Shown here piece after piece: positions 13,101 to 24,800 of a stretch of DNA of 64,000 bases; positions within the stretch are counted from its first letter, which is position 1, and every line of letters starts with the position of its first letter. The notes below the pieces were generated by a model. That model was not told where the DNA came from. It saw nothing but the letters and a program-made list of their open reading frames with translations, and made no database searches. Source of the DNA: Heterotrichella gracilis (taxonomy: Eukaryota > Sar > Xanthophyceae > Tribonematales > Xanthonemataceae); contig JAULBX010005665.1 in the NCBI GenBank assembly GCA_032358255.1, positions 62,001 through 126,000 of the forward strand, read 5' to 3'. A program made the translations under genes and the position numbers.

Positions 13101-16100
13101 TAAAGCAATGCCAATCCCCCACTACACAGATGGCCTGGGGCACAGAATGCAAGGGGTCCCACTTACACTGCTCGCAGCTGTGGGAGGTTGCCAAGCGTGG
13201 AGGGCACCACACTGGAGAGGTGGTTGTCTTCCAGGTACAGCTGCTGCAGGACGCTCAGGCCCCCTTCACCTCCCCAAGAGTAGGGAATTGGGCCGGTCAG
13301 CTGGTTGCTACCCAAGTTCCTACAAGTCAAAGGAGGAAACTCACAACCAATCCATACATGTAAAATCAGTGTCATGATACATGCATGTAGCGACAATTAT
13401 GTGAGGTTGACTGGGGGCCACTCACAGGATGGTCAAGTTGGAGAAGGCGCCATCGTAGCCCCAGTCCTCTGGGAGGCTGCCAGTGATGTTGTTGTTGCTT
13501 AAATTCAGCTCAATCAATGCCTCGACGCGGCTCAGGTTTCCAGGGAGGGGCCCTCCCAAGTGATTGCCCTGCGCACCACATTCAACGTTGATAAATGATG
13601 CGAATGTATTGTCACTTTAACTGATGCAGGAATATGAGGGCTGCAAAACTGCAAAGCAAAGGAGAACTCCAAAGCTGCACTACCTGTAGGTACAGCACTC
13701 GCAACGTTGGGAACCTATCTCCCCAGGTTTCTGGAATCTCCCCGGTCAGCTTGTTGTTGGACAGGTCTATGAGCGTTGTAGCTGCAAACTGCTCACCCCA
13801 AGCAGCTGGCAGTGTCCCTGTGAGCTGATTACCCTGCATGTAACTGAGACAAGGGGAACCTCGTCAGGCAATCAGCAGGTACCAACACATGGCGTGGTTT
13901 TGTCCAGAATGAGACATGCATGCCACAACAATGCACAGTCCATGGTGATATGGAATGCAGCAGCAAGCCTGTATTCCTCACATTGTGTCGATGTTGTTGA
14001 GTAGCTGGTCGGGTAATGGTCCTGTGGCTTGACAGCCTGTGAATGTCACAAAAGTCAAGCTTGGGAGCACTTTCTCTGTTCCCCATTGGCTTGGCAGCTG
14101 GCCCATCACGCGAGTGTTTGATAAAAGCCTGCAACAAAACTTGGCTTATACCGTATTCAATGACTATATCAATCTCAGTGCTGAGCTGCGGCCAAGAGCA
14201 TCGACAAAGGTGCTGCAAAGCGCATACTCACAGTGTATCTACTTTTGGCATGATATTGTTTGCAGATACCAGGCCATTGTCCAATTGCACTTCCGCATTG
14301 TTCTGCAAATCTCTGCACGCACAAAATACGACTGTCAGTTGGCGAGGCACACGTGAATGGCAACCAGGCGCCAATCAAAACGTAAACCGCCTTACATTGT
14401 CAGCAAGTTTGGGAACGCATTCTCCTTGCCCCAGTTGCCAGGAAACTTGAAGTTCATTTGGTTGAAGGCCAAGTCCCTGCATGAATCCAACACCATCAGC
14501 CATCCACCTCGCATTGCATACAGCAGAGGCCGCAAAGTCAAACCCTAGCCAAAACCCCTGGGACCACAAGCTTACAGGTTTGTCAGCGAAGGCATGGCAG
14601 CAGCACTCCAATTTGGCAGATCATCTGTCAAGTTGGCGTAGCCGACATTCCTGCAGCATGGAGGGCATAGATACACACCTGTCCATCAATGAAAGCACAC
14701 AACAAGCAATGCCTCGCACGAGATCACAAACAGCCTCTAAAACCACTCACAGGATCTGCAGCTTTGGGAACGACCCCTTTCGGCCCCATGCATCCGGGAG
14801 GTTGCCCGTAAATGCTGTTCCAGTTATCTGAAACTCTGGGCTGATCCCACTGATGTCCAGGATCGCTAGCTGCGGGAAGGCTCCAACGGTTCCCCACTCA
14901 GGAGGGATTGTTCCAGTCAGTGCAGTGGAGTTGAGATACAGCTGTTGCAGCTTGCTGAAGCTTCCCTTCTGGCCCCATTCGGCTGGCAGCGGGCCAGTCA
15001 AGGAATTCCATGCAAGGCTCCTGCAGAAAGCATACGCCATGAACAACTGATGCGGCACCCAGCCTGGTGTGGTGCCTCTACCGCTTGGATCAATGACTAA
15101 CAAGACATTGTTGATTGCCTGAGATAGTTGGGTGCCTGGGTAAATGCACGCTACTTACAACCAATTGAGGCTTGGAAAGGCTTTCGGATCGCCCCACATG
15201 GGCGGCAAAGTGCCGCCTAATCCAAAATACGTGTTTGGATCGGGGTTTTTAGAGCCTGGTAGCTGAGCTGCATACGAGAAACTGAGATCCCTGCAGCAAA
15301 TATAATGGGACTGGTTAGCAATGCATGCAGACTGTATGCACACTGGATCCTTCAATAGCATGCCAAATGCGATTAATGTGCGGCTGCATGTCAAAGTTTG
15401 CAGCATGCAATGGAAACGCATGCCATCATGGCAGACTGCTGAAGAACGTACAGGAATTGGAGGTTAGGGAACGCCCCAGCACTGCCCCAATCTTGCGGCA
15501 GGCCAACCAAAGGATCTGAGCTGAAAAAGTTCTGCGCTAAGCTCCTGCAGATCGCACACAAATGGATGAGGATTGACACCAAGGTAGCCATTAAAATCCA
15601 ATCATGCCATCAAGGTACAGGGGCACAATGTTTCATTCGGGACTTACAGGTATTGCAGCTCGGGAAAAGCACCCTTGTTGGCCCAAGACCCAGGCAGGCT
15701 GCCAGTAATCACATTCCAGCTCAAATCCCTGGCATGGAACAAATAGTCAGAGGCCTGTTGCAGCGCTTGAACAAATTGCCCAGGAAAATTGGGTATGGTA
15801 TATTGTACATGTAGCAGAAGGAATAAAAGCGTTTTGACCAGCGTACATGGTGAGGAGCCTCTGGAAGTACTTGGCCGAGCCCCAGGCATCAGACAATGGG
15901 AACTGCATCTTGTTGTAAGATACATTCCTGCAAAACAGACACGGTGTGTCGCAAGGAATTCAATGGCACAATGCTTTTGGCCGAGAGCAATCAGCCCAGC
16001 ATGCACACCCACCCACCCGACATATACGCAAAATCACAACTTGGCAACTTACATGAATACCATGCTAGGCAAAGATAGGTTTGTTCCCCAGCCATTAGGA

Positions 16101-17795
16101 ATGCTTCCAGTCAGCTCGTTCTGTCCAAGGTCCCTGCATACACAGATAGTGGTAAGCAAGAAGGGAATAAACACAAGGAACGGCAACGGCGTGGCAGAAT
16201 GGTTGCTCCGCAGGTTGGTTACATTGCTTGACGGGGCTGCCAACTTACATGTACCCCAGATTTGGCAGAACTGGTTGCCGTGCAGTTCCCCTGCCTGCTG
16301 GTGTCCACAAGGGTACATTCCCCTTCATGTAGTGGCCAGCAATGGTTCTGCACGCAAAAAGCAAAGGTCAGCGCTGCCCACTCATGCGCATGTTATGCAG
16401 CAGCACCAGCATGATTGTTGAAAGCTGCACTGGACGGTGGACCTACAGGTTTTCCATGGCATCCAGCTGACCCAATGACGAGTAAATCGTCCCCTCTAGC
16501 GCCACGCAGCCAACAACGGGCAGGTCTTGGTCGTCCTTGCATCTTGGGAAGCCACTGCAACACCCCACAGGATTCTGAGGGCTGGTATCTGGCACCAGGT
16601 GTGAGGGCCAGTCGTGCATGGTGCGCAATAAATCATCGCTGGGTGCATCACATACGGCATACTTTGTCATTTTCAATTGCACTGAGTTGCAGGCAGGCAT
16701 CAAAGTCACAGCATACAAGGGACCTATGGACCTGCAGATGCAGGTTGAAGCTTCCCAGGGACTGGGCTGTGCCGTGCTACTTACAGTGCAGTCACACGGT
16801 CTTCACCGTTGCGCGAGCAGTCAATGTAGTCCCAGTATGGTATGCCTTTCTTGCAGGCAGGCACGCCCTCTGTCCAACCAACCACTTTGTGGTTGCGGAC
16901 AAACTCTGGCCAGTTTGAGACCCCCTTGGTGGTGAACTCCAACAAGGCTTGCACTGCACACAACAAGGGGTCAGATATTAGCACGCCAGCTCATGAGGTG
17001 TCATATTTAGTGCTGCTAGACCTGTTAAGGTATGCACCAAGCGCTACGTGCCCTTCAACAAGTCTACTGTGCAGCCGGGAGGGCAACTGACACGCCCCAA
17101 CTGGCACCCCATCCGACCATGACATCCAGTATGCAAGTGGAAGCACAGACTGTAGAAGCCACAAACCCCATGCGAACTCCCACGCCTTAAACTCCCAGCG
17201 TTATTCAGTCTAAGTATGCCCCCAGGTGAACCATCAACTGCCAGGAAAGTGACCCGCAGCCCCCCACCCCCCACCCAAACACCCCCCCACCCCATCCCAC
17301 GCACTCCAAGCTACCAAAGACATACCCCAAGAGGATGCCACATGAGTATGTAATAGTGCACTAGAAGCTGTCTACAAAAGATGGCAAGGTCTAGCAAGTT
17401 CAACAACAGAGCTATTGAAACATGCCAACAGGAGGCTAAGAGGTCCAAAGCTCAGGATTGAATACTGTGTTGCACAGCTGAAACCTTACAAAGTCACAGG
17501 GAGCATCTTCCTTCTGAAAACTTGCAGCAACTCACGTTCAAGTAGCTGTGCTAAGCTCTCACGTGACGTTGCGACCTAAGCCTGCTGGTGCCTGTCATGC
17601 CAGTTCCATTCCACCCCATTCCATTGGCCATGCGGAGCTGATTCCACGCCACGTCATGCCAAGCAGCACTCAGAAAAACGACCTACCGTCAGTGTCCTTG
17701 TCATAGTCCTGTGCTACAGCCTTGGGCGCTGTGGCAGCCAGGCATAGACAGCCCAGTATTACTCCGGTGATCCTGAGAATGCTTGGCCGTCCCAT
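7175..17795 (-). CDS. LRR receptor-like kinase with tyrosine-rich C-terminal tail
   Basis: Predicted plasma-membrane receptor. ATG at 17795 opens a signal-peptide exon (MGRPSILRITGVILGCLCLA) whose donor phase matches the next exon, VQALLEFTTKGVSNWPEF, a typical LRR N-cap. Thirteen or so leucine-rich repeats follow on many small exons, then a Cys-containing cap and a short PSPPPPPPAP stalk. One transmembrane helix (12382-12459) is followed by a protein kinase domain with LGAGAFGTV, ALKIMK, HLDIKSGNVLL, ADVGLAHV and GTWAWMAPEII. Those motifs place the kinase nearer Raf-like TKL kinases than plant RLK/Pelle. The HRD Arg is Leu and DFG is DVG, while the catalytic and metal-binding Asp residues remain. 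The tail (about 7175-9900) repeats Tyr-rich SYxAYLxHLG and PTAEPSYNGA motifs. The stop is TAA at 7175. Inner exon limits are approximate; the ligand is unknown. A split into an LRR gene and a kinase gene is possible but no stop or start suggests it. Confidence 0.85.
7178..9170 (-). repeat. Tyr-rich repeats in the receptor's cytosolic tail
   Basis: Successive exons encode variants of one motif: TPSYLAYLSHLG (about 8990-9030), DSYNAYLAHLG (about 8610-8645), SGYNAYLAYLSGG (about 8075-8110), MTSYLSHLHGG (about 7490-7525) and TPSYMSYLAYLQGG (about 7215-7250). A second motif, DVPTAxxSYNxA or TAEPSYxGA, occurs several times between 7310 and 7690. The tail is otherwise Ser/Thr/Gly/Ala-rich and probably disordered. 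Confidence 0.8.
10056..11900 (-). other. Protein kinase catalytic domain (TKL-like)
   Basis: Four or five exons carry the domain. The glycine loop LGAGAFGTV lies at 11874-11900, the ATP-binding Lys in VALKIMK near 11500, HLDIKSGN around 10875-10898, DVG at 10830-10838, and WMAPEII near 10750. The C-lobe ends at ERPTMMEVIDFLRDMG, about 10056. All residues needed for catalysis appear present; HLD replaces HRD (a non-RD kinase) and DVG replaces DFG. Confidence 0.88.
12382..12459 (-). other. Transmembrane helix of the receptor kinase
   Basis: About 26 hydrophobic residues, Gly- and Val-rich (AAGVVGGVLGGLILLFVGF), are followed at once by basic residues in WLRFRKLAK. This fits a single-pass type I membrane protein with the kinase in the cytosol. 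Confidence 0.9.
12950..16350 (-). other. LRR ectodomain, mostly one repeat per exon
   Basis: Repeats share the form LTGxIPxxWG: LTGSIPNGWG, ITGSLPGSWA, LGGTLPPMWG, LTGPLPAEWG, LTGTIPPEWG, FTGNLPDAWG, VMGQLPSQWG, LTGTLPAAWG, LTGEIPETWG, ITGSLPEDWG and LTGPIPYSWG are readable. The LTGxIP core is that of plant-specific LRRs; the following Trp-Gly is distinctive. Many exons (for example about 16053-16131, 15650-15732, 15452-15544, 14400-14476) carry one repeat and break at nearly the same place in the repeat, so the array probably grew by exon duplication. Confidence 0.8.
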
Positions 17796-18886
17796 CTTTC
17801 CTCAACAGAATAGCTCGATGCAATAACGAGGCAAAGACAGGAGCGTTCGCAGTCTCATCTTCACATGGCAGAGCCACTTTGCTGGCCAGGATGAAGATAG
17901 AGGGCCCAAAGGGTTCGAAGCACTTGCCGAACAGCTTGAAAATGTGTTCACAGCTGTCGAAGGTGTAGCGTGGAAGCCTCAGGATGGGCCCGTCAGGCTA
18001 AGCGCTAGACAAAGCTAGGCAGACAAGTGTGGCACCGAGTTGTGCGCTGCTTGACAGCCCGGTGCTGCTCTTTAGAAGTGTTAATCCTTCTTCGACATCC
18101 AGGTGTTCACTTTGCCGGCAAAGGAAGCTTCACCAAGTCCCTATTTCAGGGTTCACCAAGGGGAGAACAATAGCCATAGGTACTTGTTTTGCCTGGATTT
18201 AATTGAATTCCTCTTCCATTTTTTTGCTGTGGGCACCAGATTGCTTTTCACCCAATAAGTTCAGAGAGCCCACTTGCAAAAGCTAAGACAGCTGTTTGCG
18301 AGACGACAGTTGACAACAACAACCATTTTGAACGCCTCTATGGCGACAGAGCAGCGTGCCTCGTTGCATGCATAGCCGCTTGCCATAGGTAGAGGACCAC
18401 TCACCCTAGCAAGCTGTAGTGTGGCGGGATTGTAAATTGACTGGTAAATTACAGCTATATAAAGAAAATTCAGCAAAGACACAGCTCCAAATGGGCCATG
18501 ATAAAAATGGGTGAAAACCAGAATAAACACTTTCATGCACAGTTAGTTGTCAGACTCCAATCATGGACGCGTCGTGGCTCACAGTGTTCTCTTGGTGCAG
18601 CTCAAGGCTGAAGAACAACACATAGTATGCACACTTTGGAAACTGTAATTATCCAATCGCATGGCATGACAGCCGTGGCACACTGAACACTTTTGACCCT
18701 GTCACCAACAGCAACAAGTATAACTGCTGCATACAATCAGCAGGTCCAAAAAAAAGCTATACACAACACCAATTTCCGCCGGTACTTTCAACACTACCTA
18801 GAACAGGCACCGCCGCGTGTCCCCAATTTCCCCCCATGCCCACGGCTGCCATCCCACATTGCCATCCCACATCGCCATCGTGCAGT
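17796..18886. other. Spacer between receptor kinase start and protease stop
   Basis: About 1.1 kb with no supported gene. It should contain the receptor kinase promoter near 17800-18300 and the protease 3' UTR. A minus-strand TGTAA lies at 18449-18453, about 440 bases after the protease stop. Confidence 0.5.
18449..18453 (-). terminator. Candidate TGTAA poly(A) signal for the protease gene
   Basis: TGTAA on the minus strand about 440 bases past the TAA at 18887. Only motif and position support it. Confidence 0.3.
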
Positions 18887-21800
18887 TTACCCAATGAGCG
18901 GATGGGAATACACGTGGTTGTTCTTCAGAATGGCGTTGCCGCTCTGCGGCAGGAGCACCTTCTTGCCCACAGTCACGCCGCGCGGGTTGTTGAGCGACTT
19001 GAACTGGAAATTGAGCGCGGTGATCACGTTTTGATCGCACACCCTCAGGCCGCACAGGCGGCACAGGCCGATGGGGGTCAGCAGCCCGTACTGCGTGTTG
19101 AACTGCATGAAGTAGTATGGCGGGAACTTCACCCTCCCTGTAGCGAGGCACACGGGGGCCGTCAGGTGTGCGCTAGGTGGCAGGGAATGGGTAGAGCTAC
19201 ATCCGCCACATGTGGCAGAGCTACATGCATGTGGCGCAGGATACAAGCTGTGACCACGGACTGAAGCATGCATTTGATGCTATTGTTGGTGGTGGTGGCA
19301 ATGCCATCATTAAACAGCACCCACAGTCCAAACCTGTGCTGCACAGGCTTTGCGATCAACACCCTACACAAGGGTATACAGCATAGGGTTTGCAACCAAA
19401 ACCCTGCACAAGGGTTTGAGGGTGCTGGGCACGTACTGTTGAGCCCCAGCCCTGTGCATGGCGGCACCGAGATCTGTGTCACCCCCGTCAGGTCCTCCAG
19501 GTTGGACAGGAAGGGGTTTTGGTTGGCCAGGTCATTAGGGTCCACCTTGAACAGATCAGCGATGGTGAAGATGGTGTCGGAGGGCTTGGGCTGGTACACC
19601 GCCGCACACGCGCCTGGGGGCAAGACACCATTTTCGGACGTCAGTAGTTGTTGCATTTTTGCCTCATTCTGAAGTCGTTTTGGGCTTCAAAACACCAAGG
19701 ATACGGAAGAGCATTCCGACTTGGGTGTGCATTGTTTACTTCCAAGGCATGCCATGTGCGCCTGGCAGCAGTCTCATGCTGTTTCAACAGGTCATCAGGA
19801 CAACAGGAACCAGCTACTTGTAAAACGGGGAGGGCAGCACCACATGTACACCGCCATAAGAACTGGCAAGGCGAACACCATGGACGCCTTGCATGCTACA
19901 GAACGGTCTCACCTTGGCAGGGCGGGATGTTGACCGTGCTGCCGGCCACAATGGAGCTGAAGTTGGAGAACACGGGGTTGGCGGCCACAAAGTCCGCCAC
20001 GCTGACCTGCGCCCGCTTGGCGATGTTGGCCACGGTGCTTGCGGGGTCGCCTGGCGCCAGGTCCCTGGACTGCACCACGTACACCTGGTTGCACACCCCC
20101 GGGGAGGGCACGGTGAGGGGGTCCACGTAGTAGTTGGCCACGCACAGGGCTGCGGAAGGGGGGCAAGGGGGGGGATTAGGGGAGGAGGAGGGAAGGGGTT
20201 GGGAAGGGGGAGGGGAGGGGAGGGGGATTAGAGGAGGAAAGGGAAAGGGGAGGTGCAGTGAGGGTGGATGATGGTGATATGAGCACAGCTTTGCGAAAAG
20301 GGGGGGAGAAGGGGGAGGGCGGATTCAGGGGAGGGGATGGCGGTGTGGGCGCGGGGATATTTGGGGGTGGTTGGCCTCGCACAGCACTGCAGCAATGATA
20401 TGTGAGGTATGGGAGGAAAATGGGGTGAGGGGAGGAAAGTGTAATGCGGCAGGAGGGGTGCTCTGCATGTGACCACCAATCAAGCAGCCCCATTGGTGGA
20501 GCAAGGGGAGGCATGTAAGGGAGGGGCGTTGCCATACCAGCAGGGGGTGGGGGCCTGGGGGCAGGTGGGGGCCTGGGTGGGGTCTTGGGGGGCGAAGGGG
20601 GCTTTGGTGGGGGCTTGGGGGGGGAGGGGGGCGTTGGTGGGGTGCGTGGGGGCTTGGGGGGTGGACTTTTCCTAGGACTTGGAGGGGGGGGGCTGGCGAT
20701 GGGTTGGGACCCACATGTGATAGTCCCCGCTTTCACACAGCGCCCAGCAATGGTACTGAACTGGAGGCCTGGGAGGGGGAAAAGGGGGGTGTGGGATGGC
20801 GGGGGGGCCAGGGGGCCTGGCATGGGTGGGTGGCTTGGGTGAAGCAGGTGCGGTGTGATGTGGTCACCAAGGCAGCTTGGGGGACGCTAAGTTTAGGGTT
20901 TAGAGGTGTTTGTGAGTGCATGGCGGAGGTGGTGGTCGCCGGCAGACACATGATGTGCAGATCAGGGCACATATGACCCTACCCCTGAGCTAAACCCCTC
21001 AGTCCACACACGTTCCTTCCACCCACCCCCCACCCAACACCCCCACCCACCTGAGCCGCAGTTGTAGCACACCCCGATGCCGCTGGTGCAGCTGTAGGCG
21101 GTCTGGCAGTTGGTCAGGGTCTCCACGATGTAGCCGTTCACCCCCGCACAAACCACCTCGGGGTCGGTGTTGCAGCCTGGGGGAGGAGGAACGATTAGGG
21201 TTTTAGAGTTAGGGTGATGTTCCGGCAGCAGGCACAACCCACCTCCGGGTCAGTGTTGCAGCCTGTGGGAGGCGGAACGATTAGGGTCTAGGCTTTGAGG
21301 TTTAAGGTTTGGGGTGGAAGTTTCTGCACAAGCCACCTCCGGGTTGGTGTTTCAGCCTGGGGGAGGAGGAACGTTTAGGGTTTAGGGTATAAGGTGTAGG
21401 TGGATGTTTGCGCGGAGCAGTGGTATTGCAGTCAATGGATTGAAACCGGCTATTGAAGGTCTACTTGCAAACAGCGACGGGTTGCGTTTAGGGCTTCAAA
21501 ATCAGGGTTTGGGGTTTGGGGACGTGCGCACCGTTCCCGTCGCACGCGCGCACTTCCTGGGCCTGGGTCAGCACAGTCCCGGGGACTGTGCCGGTGGTGG
21601 AGCAAGCAGTGCTGGTGCAGTCGTCGGGGTTGAACTGGGCTCTGAAGGTGTAGTTGCCCTTGGGTGAGGCCCGGATGCCCACGAACGAGTCCTTGACCAC
21701 GTCGTAGCAGGGGTAAACGCTGCATTGGCAAGTCCAGATGAGGGCGGCGTCCGAGGTGCCCTGTGGGAGGAGGGCGGGAAGGGGTTGGAGGCAGGAGGGA

Positions 21801-24800
21801 AACCCTAGGGCAGGGTTTCCATGCGACTGGTTTGAGAATTGGGGAGGGCACTGGCAGGTCCAGATGCGGGCAGCATCTGTGGTGCCCTGTTGGGAGAGGG
21901 GTGGGGAGGGTGTGGTTAAGGCGGGGTGGTGGAGAACCCACGAGACGATACACAGCCATGTGCGCTCGCTCAGCACACTGGTAAGGGTGCGAATGCACAC
22001 AAGCCTGCGGGATTGCTCCAGAATTGTTATTACATGTGTTCCAGCGATACGCCCGATTACCGTGGAAAATAAAACACTTATTTACCAATATTTTTTGCAG
22101 CCATTTTACTTTGCGATTCCACCCTTACCAGTGTGGTGAGTGAAAGCACAATGCACCCACCCTGTGTTCTGATGAATGAAAAAGTAAAAATAATAATAAG
22201 AAGATTGTAAACTCACCAGTGTGGTGAGTGAGAGCACGTTGCACCCCCCTGAGTTCTGATAGATGAAGGAGACAGGGTCGGAACCACTGGCAGGGGAGAA
22301 CATCACGCTGCAGGAGAAGCCTGTGGCAGGGGAGGAAAGTTTAGGGGAAGCAAGAATAGAAAGAGGATGAGGAAGGGTTTTGCTGTCAAGGGGAGAACAT
22401 CACGCTGCAGGAGATGCCTGGGACAGGGGGGCCACGCCAGCGATCAAGAGAGGAACCCGGGGAGGACCAGAGGTTCTGGAAGGGTGTGCTGTCAATAGCA
22501 CAGCCCCTAGAGCAGGGGAAAACCGCAAACAGTGGTGGGGCAAAGGGGTGGACAAGGACACATGGCAGCAAGGGACAGTACTCGCCACCGGCAGGAGCCA
22601 ATGCGTCCCTCCCCTCCCCTTCCCCCCCATTTACACAGCAATGACAACCCAAACAGCCACTTACTTGCTGACTGCAGCAGCTTGCGCGTGTGCCCGTGCT
22701 CCAGCGGGGCATCATGCTCACCCCCTTGCCGCTGCGGCTGCACAAGGCTGGCATTCGAGACCACATGGCTGTCTGTCGACGCCACATGCTTGGCATGCGA
22801 GTGCCCTTGCACCGCCACCTGGCGCACCACCATTGGCGCCACCTCCCCTTGACTCCACTGCCTGTCGACGTCCTCGAGACGGAGCACCGGGTGGGGATCC
22901 TCGGGGATTTCCCGGGATTCCTCGCCCGGCTGCAGGGGCGGCGGCAGGGGGTCGCCATTGGGGCCTATCGGCTGCACCCACCTTGGCTCCAGGGTGACTT
23001 GCAGCTCGCGCATGTGGTTGAGGCGCAGGATGAGCTCCATCTTTTTGTCGTACTCCGCATCAAACCACCTGCAAAAAGGGGAAATAAATTAATACAATTA
23101 ATTAAAACATTATAGTAATTTTTTACTTGATTATTAGTGGTTTTGGTAGATCGCGACTGATAGTGGTGAGGGTAAGAAAGCCAATGACGTGAAACAGCAA
23201 GGGGGAACATGCAGCAAAATGGGGAGAGGTTGAAGGCAAATGGCTCTTGTGAAGAGCGAGGGCAAGGCGCACATCCTGTGGCAGATAATCTCCATGGTGT
23301 AAACATGCAAGCGCCGCTTAAATGCATGATGCCCAGATGTGCACAATGTGGCTTGCATAAATTGTAACAATTGTAACCCGTGGGCTCATTGCATGACGCC
23401 CAGATGCCTACAATGCGCCCAGGCATGGGCACAAATGCAGCCACGTTTCCTAATGTTACACCCTCAACCATACAAGTTCCCCCACGCACCTGTCTGGTGA
23501 ACAATGTGGCGCAGAAACGCAGCCACGTTCCCCAAACTTGAACGCAAAACCCTAAACCCTAAACCCTAGAACCCTAGAACCCCCCCTGCGCACCTGTCTG
23601 GCTGGTACCACCCCTTGGGGTCCGGCATGGCCGCCTGCGCAGCCGTTAAATTGTGCAAAACAATCTCAGGATAAATGTCCATGCTGCCCTCCATCATTTC
23701 CATGGTGGATCGGCTGGGGAGTCCTGCCCCATTCAGCAAGTTGGTTCCGCACAAGCAGTAGGTGGCGCCGATGCTGCTGTCGTATTGTTGTGAGCAGCCC
23801 CGGGGACAGCAGGTGCATCCCAGCGCCGGGGAGCAGAAGCCGTAGGGGCAGTTGAGGTCGGTGCAGCGGGTGCAGGAGGTGAGGCCTGCGGGTGGGGGTT
23901 AGGTGGTGGTGAGTGGTGGTTGTGGTGGTGATGGTAGGGCGGTGGATGCCATTTGTTTCAGCAAAGTGGCAGGGTCGCTGCGGCGCCAGGGCACACAATG
24001 TTTGGAGTTTGTAGTCCAGTCTAGGGTTTAGGGATTAGGCTTCAGGGTTTAGGGTTTGTGGTCCAATGGTCGACTCCTAGGGCAGCACCTGCCCTCCAAT
24101 TCCAGCTACATGCTGCACCCTGCCTGTGCTAGCTGAAATATAAAGCATGCCAACCCTATTCAAAACCCTGATTAACCAGCCACACCACGCCGGACCCACC
24201 GCCTCCCAGCCACTTACCCTGAACCCCAAACCCAAACCATAAACCATAAACCCCAAACCCCAAACCCTGAACTCTCACCTGACCCGTCGCTCGACTTGGT
24301 GAGCACGAATCCCGAGCTGCAGGAGGTGCACCCCTGGTGGCTGTCGCACGTCTGGCAGTTGCTGGAGCCGCATGACACGCAGTAGCTGACGTTGCGCCCC
24401 ATGGGGTCGGGGCTGCCTGTGCGGGAGTTGCCATCTCGCAGATAGAAGTTGTCTGGGCACTTGAGGCAGCCCGCGGTGGAGCTGCACTGCCCGCTGGCGC
24501 AGTTGAGGTCGTCGCAGTCCATGCACATGGCGAAGGTGATGGACTGCAGGGGGGAAGGGGGTGGGGTTTTGCAGGGTCGGGGTTGGGGATTTAGGGTATG
24601 CGCTGTTAGGGGTCCTGTTTTAGGGTATGCAGTTGGTGCATTTGGTGCACGTGGCGAAGGTGATGGGCTGTGCAGTAGGAGAGGATGAGGTCAGGGGCTG
24701 AAAAGGGGGGGGGTAGGTCATGGCAGTCCATGCATTCTGTTAAGGCGGTGGACATAGAGGAGGGGTGAGACGGGCAGGGATGTTTTGGGCATCTGGGGTC

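Noticed and set aside
20176-20823. Single 215-codon proline-rich gene on the minus strand
   Set aside because: Only the part near 20542-20768 has splice sites and phase that fit the protease gene; the rest is a purine-rich intron read in a chance frame.
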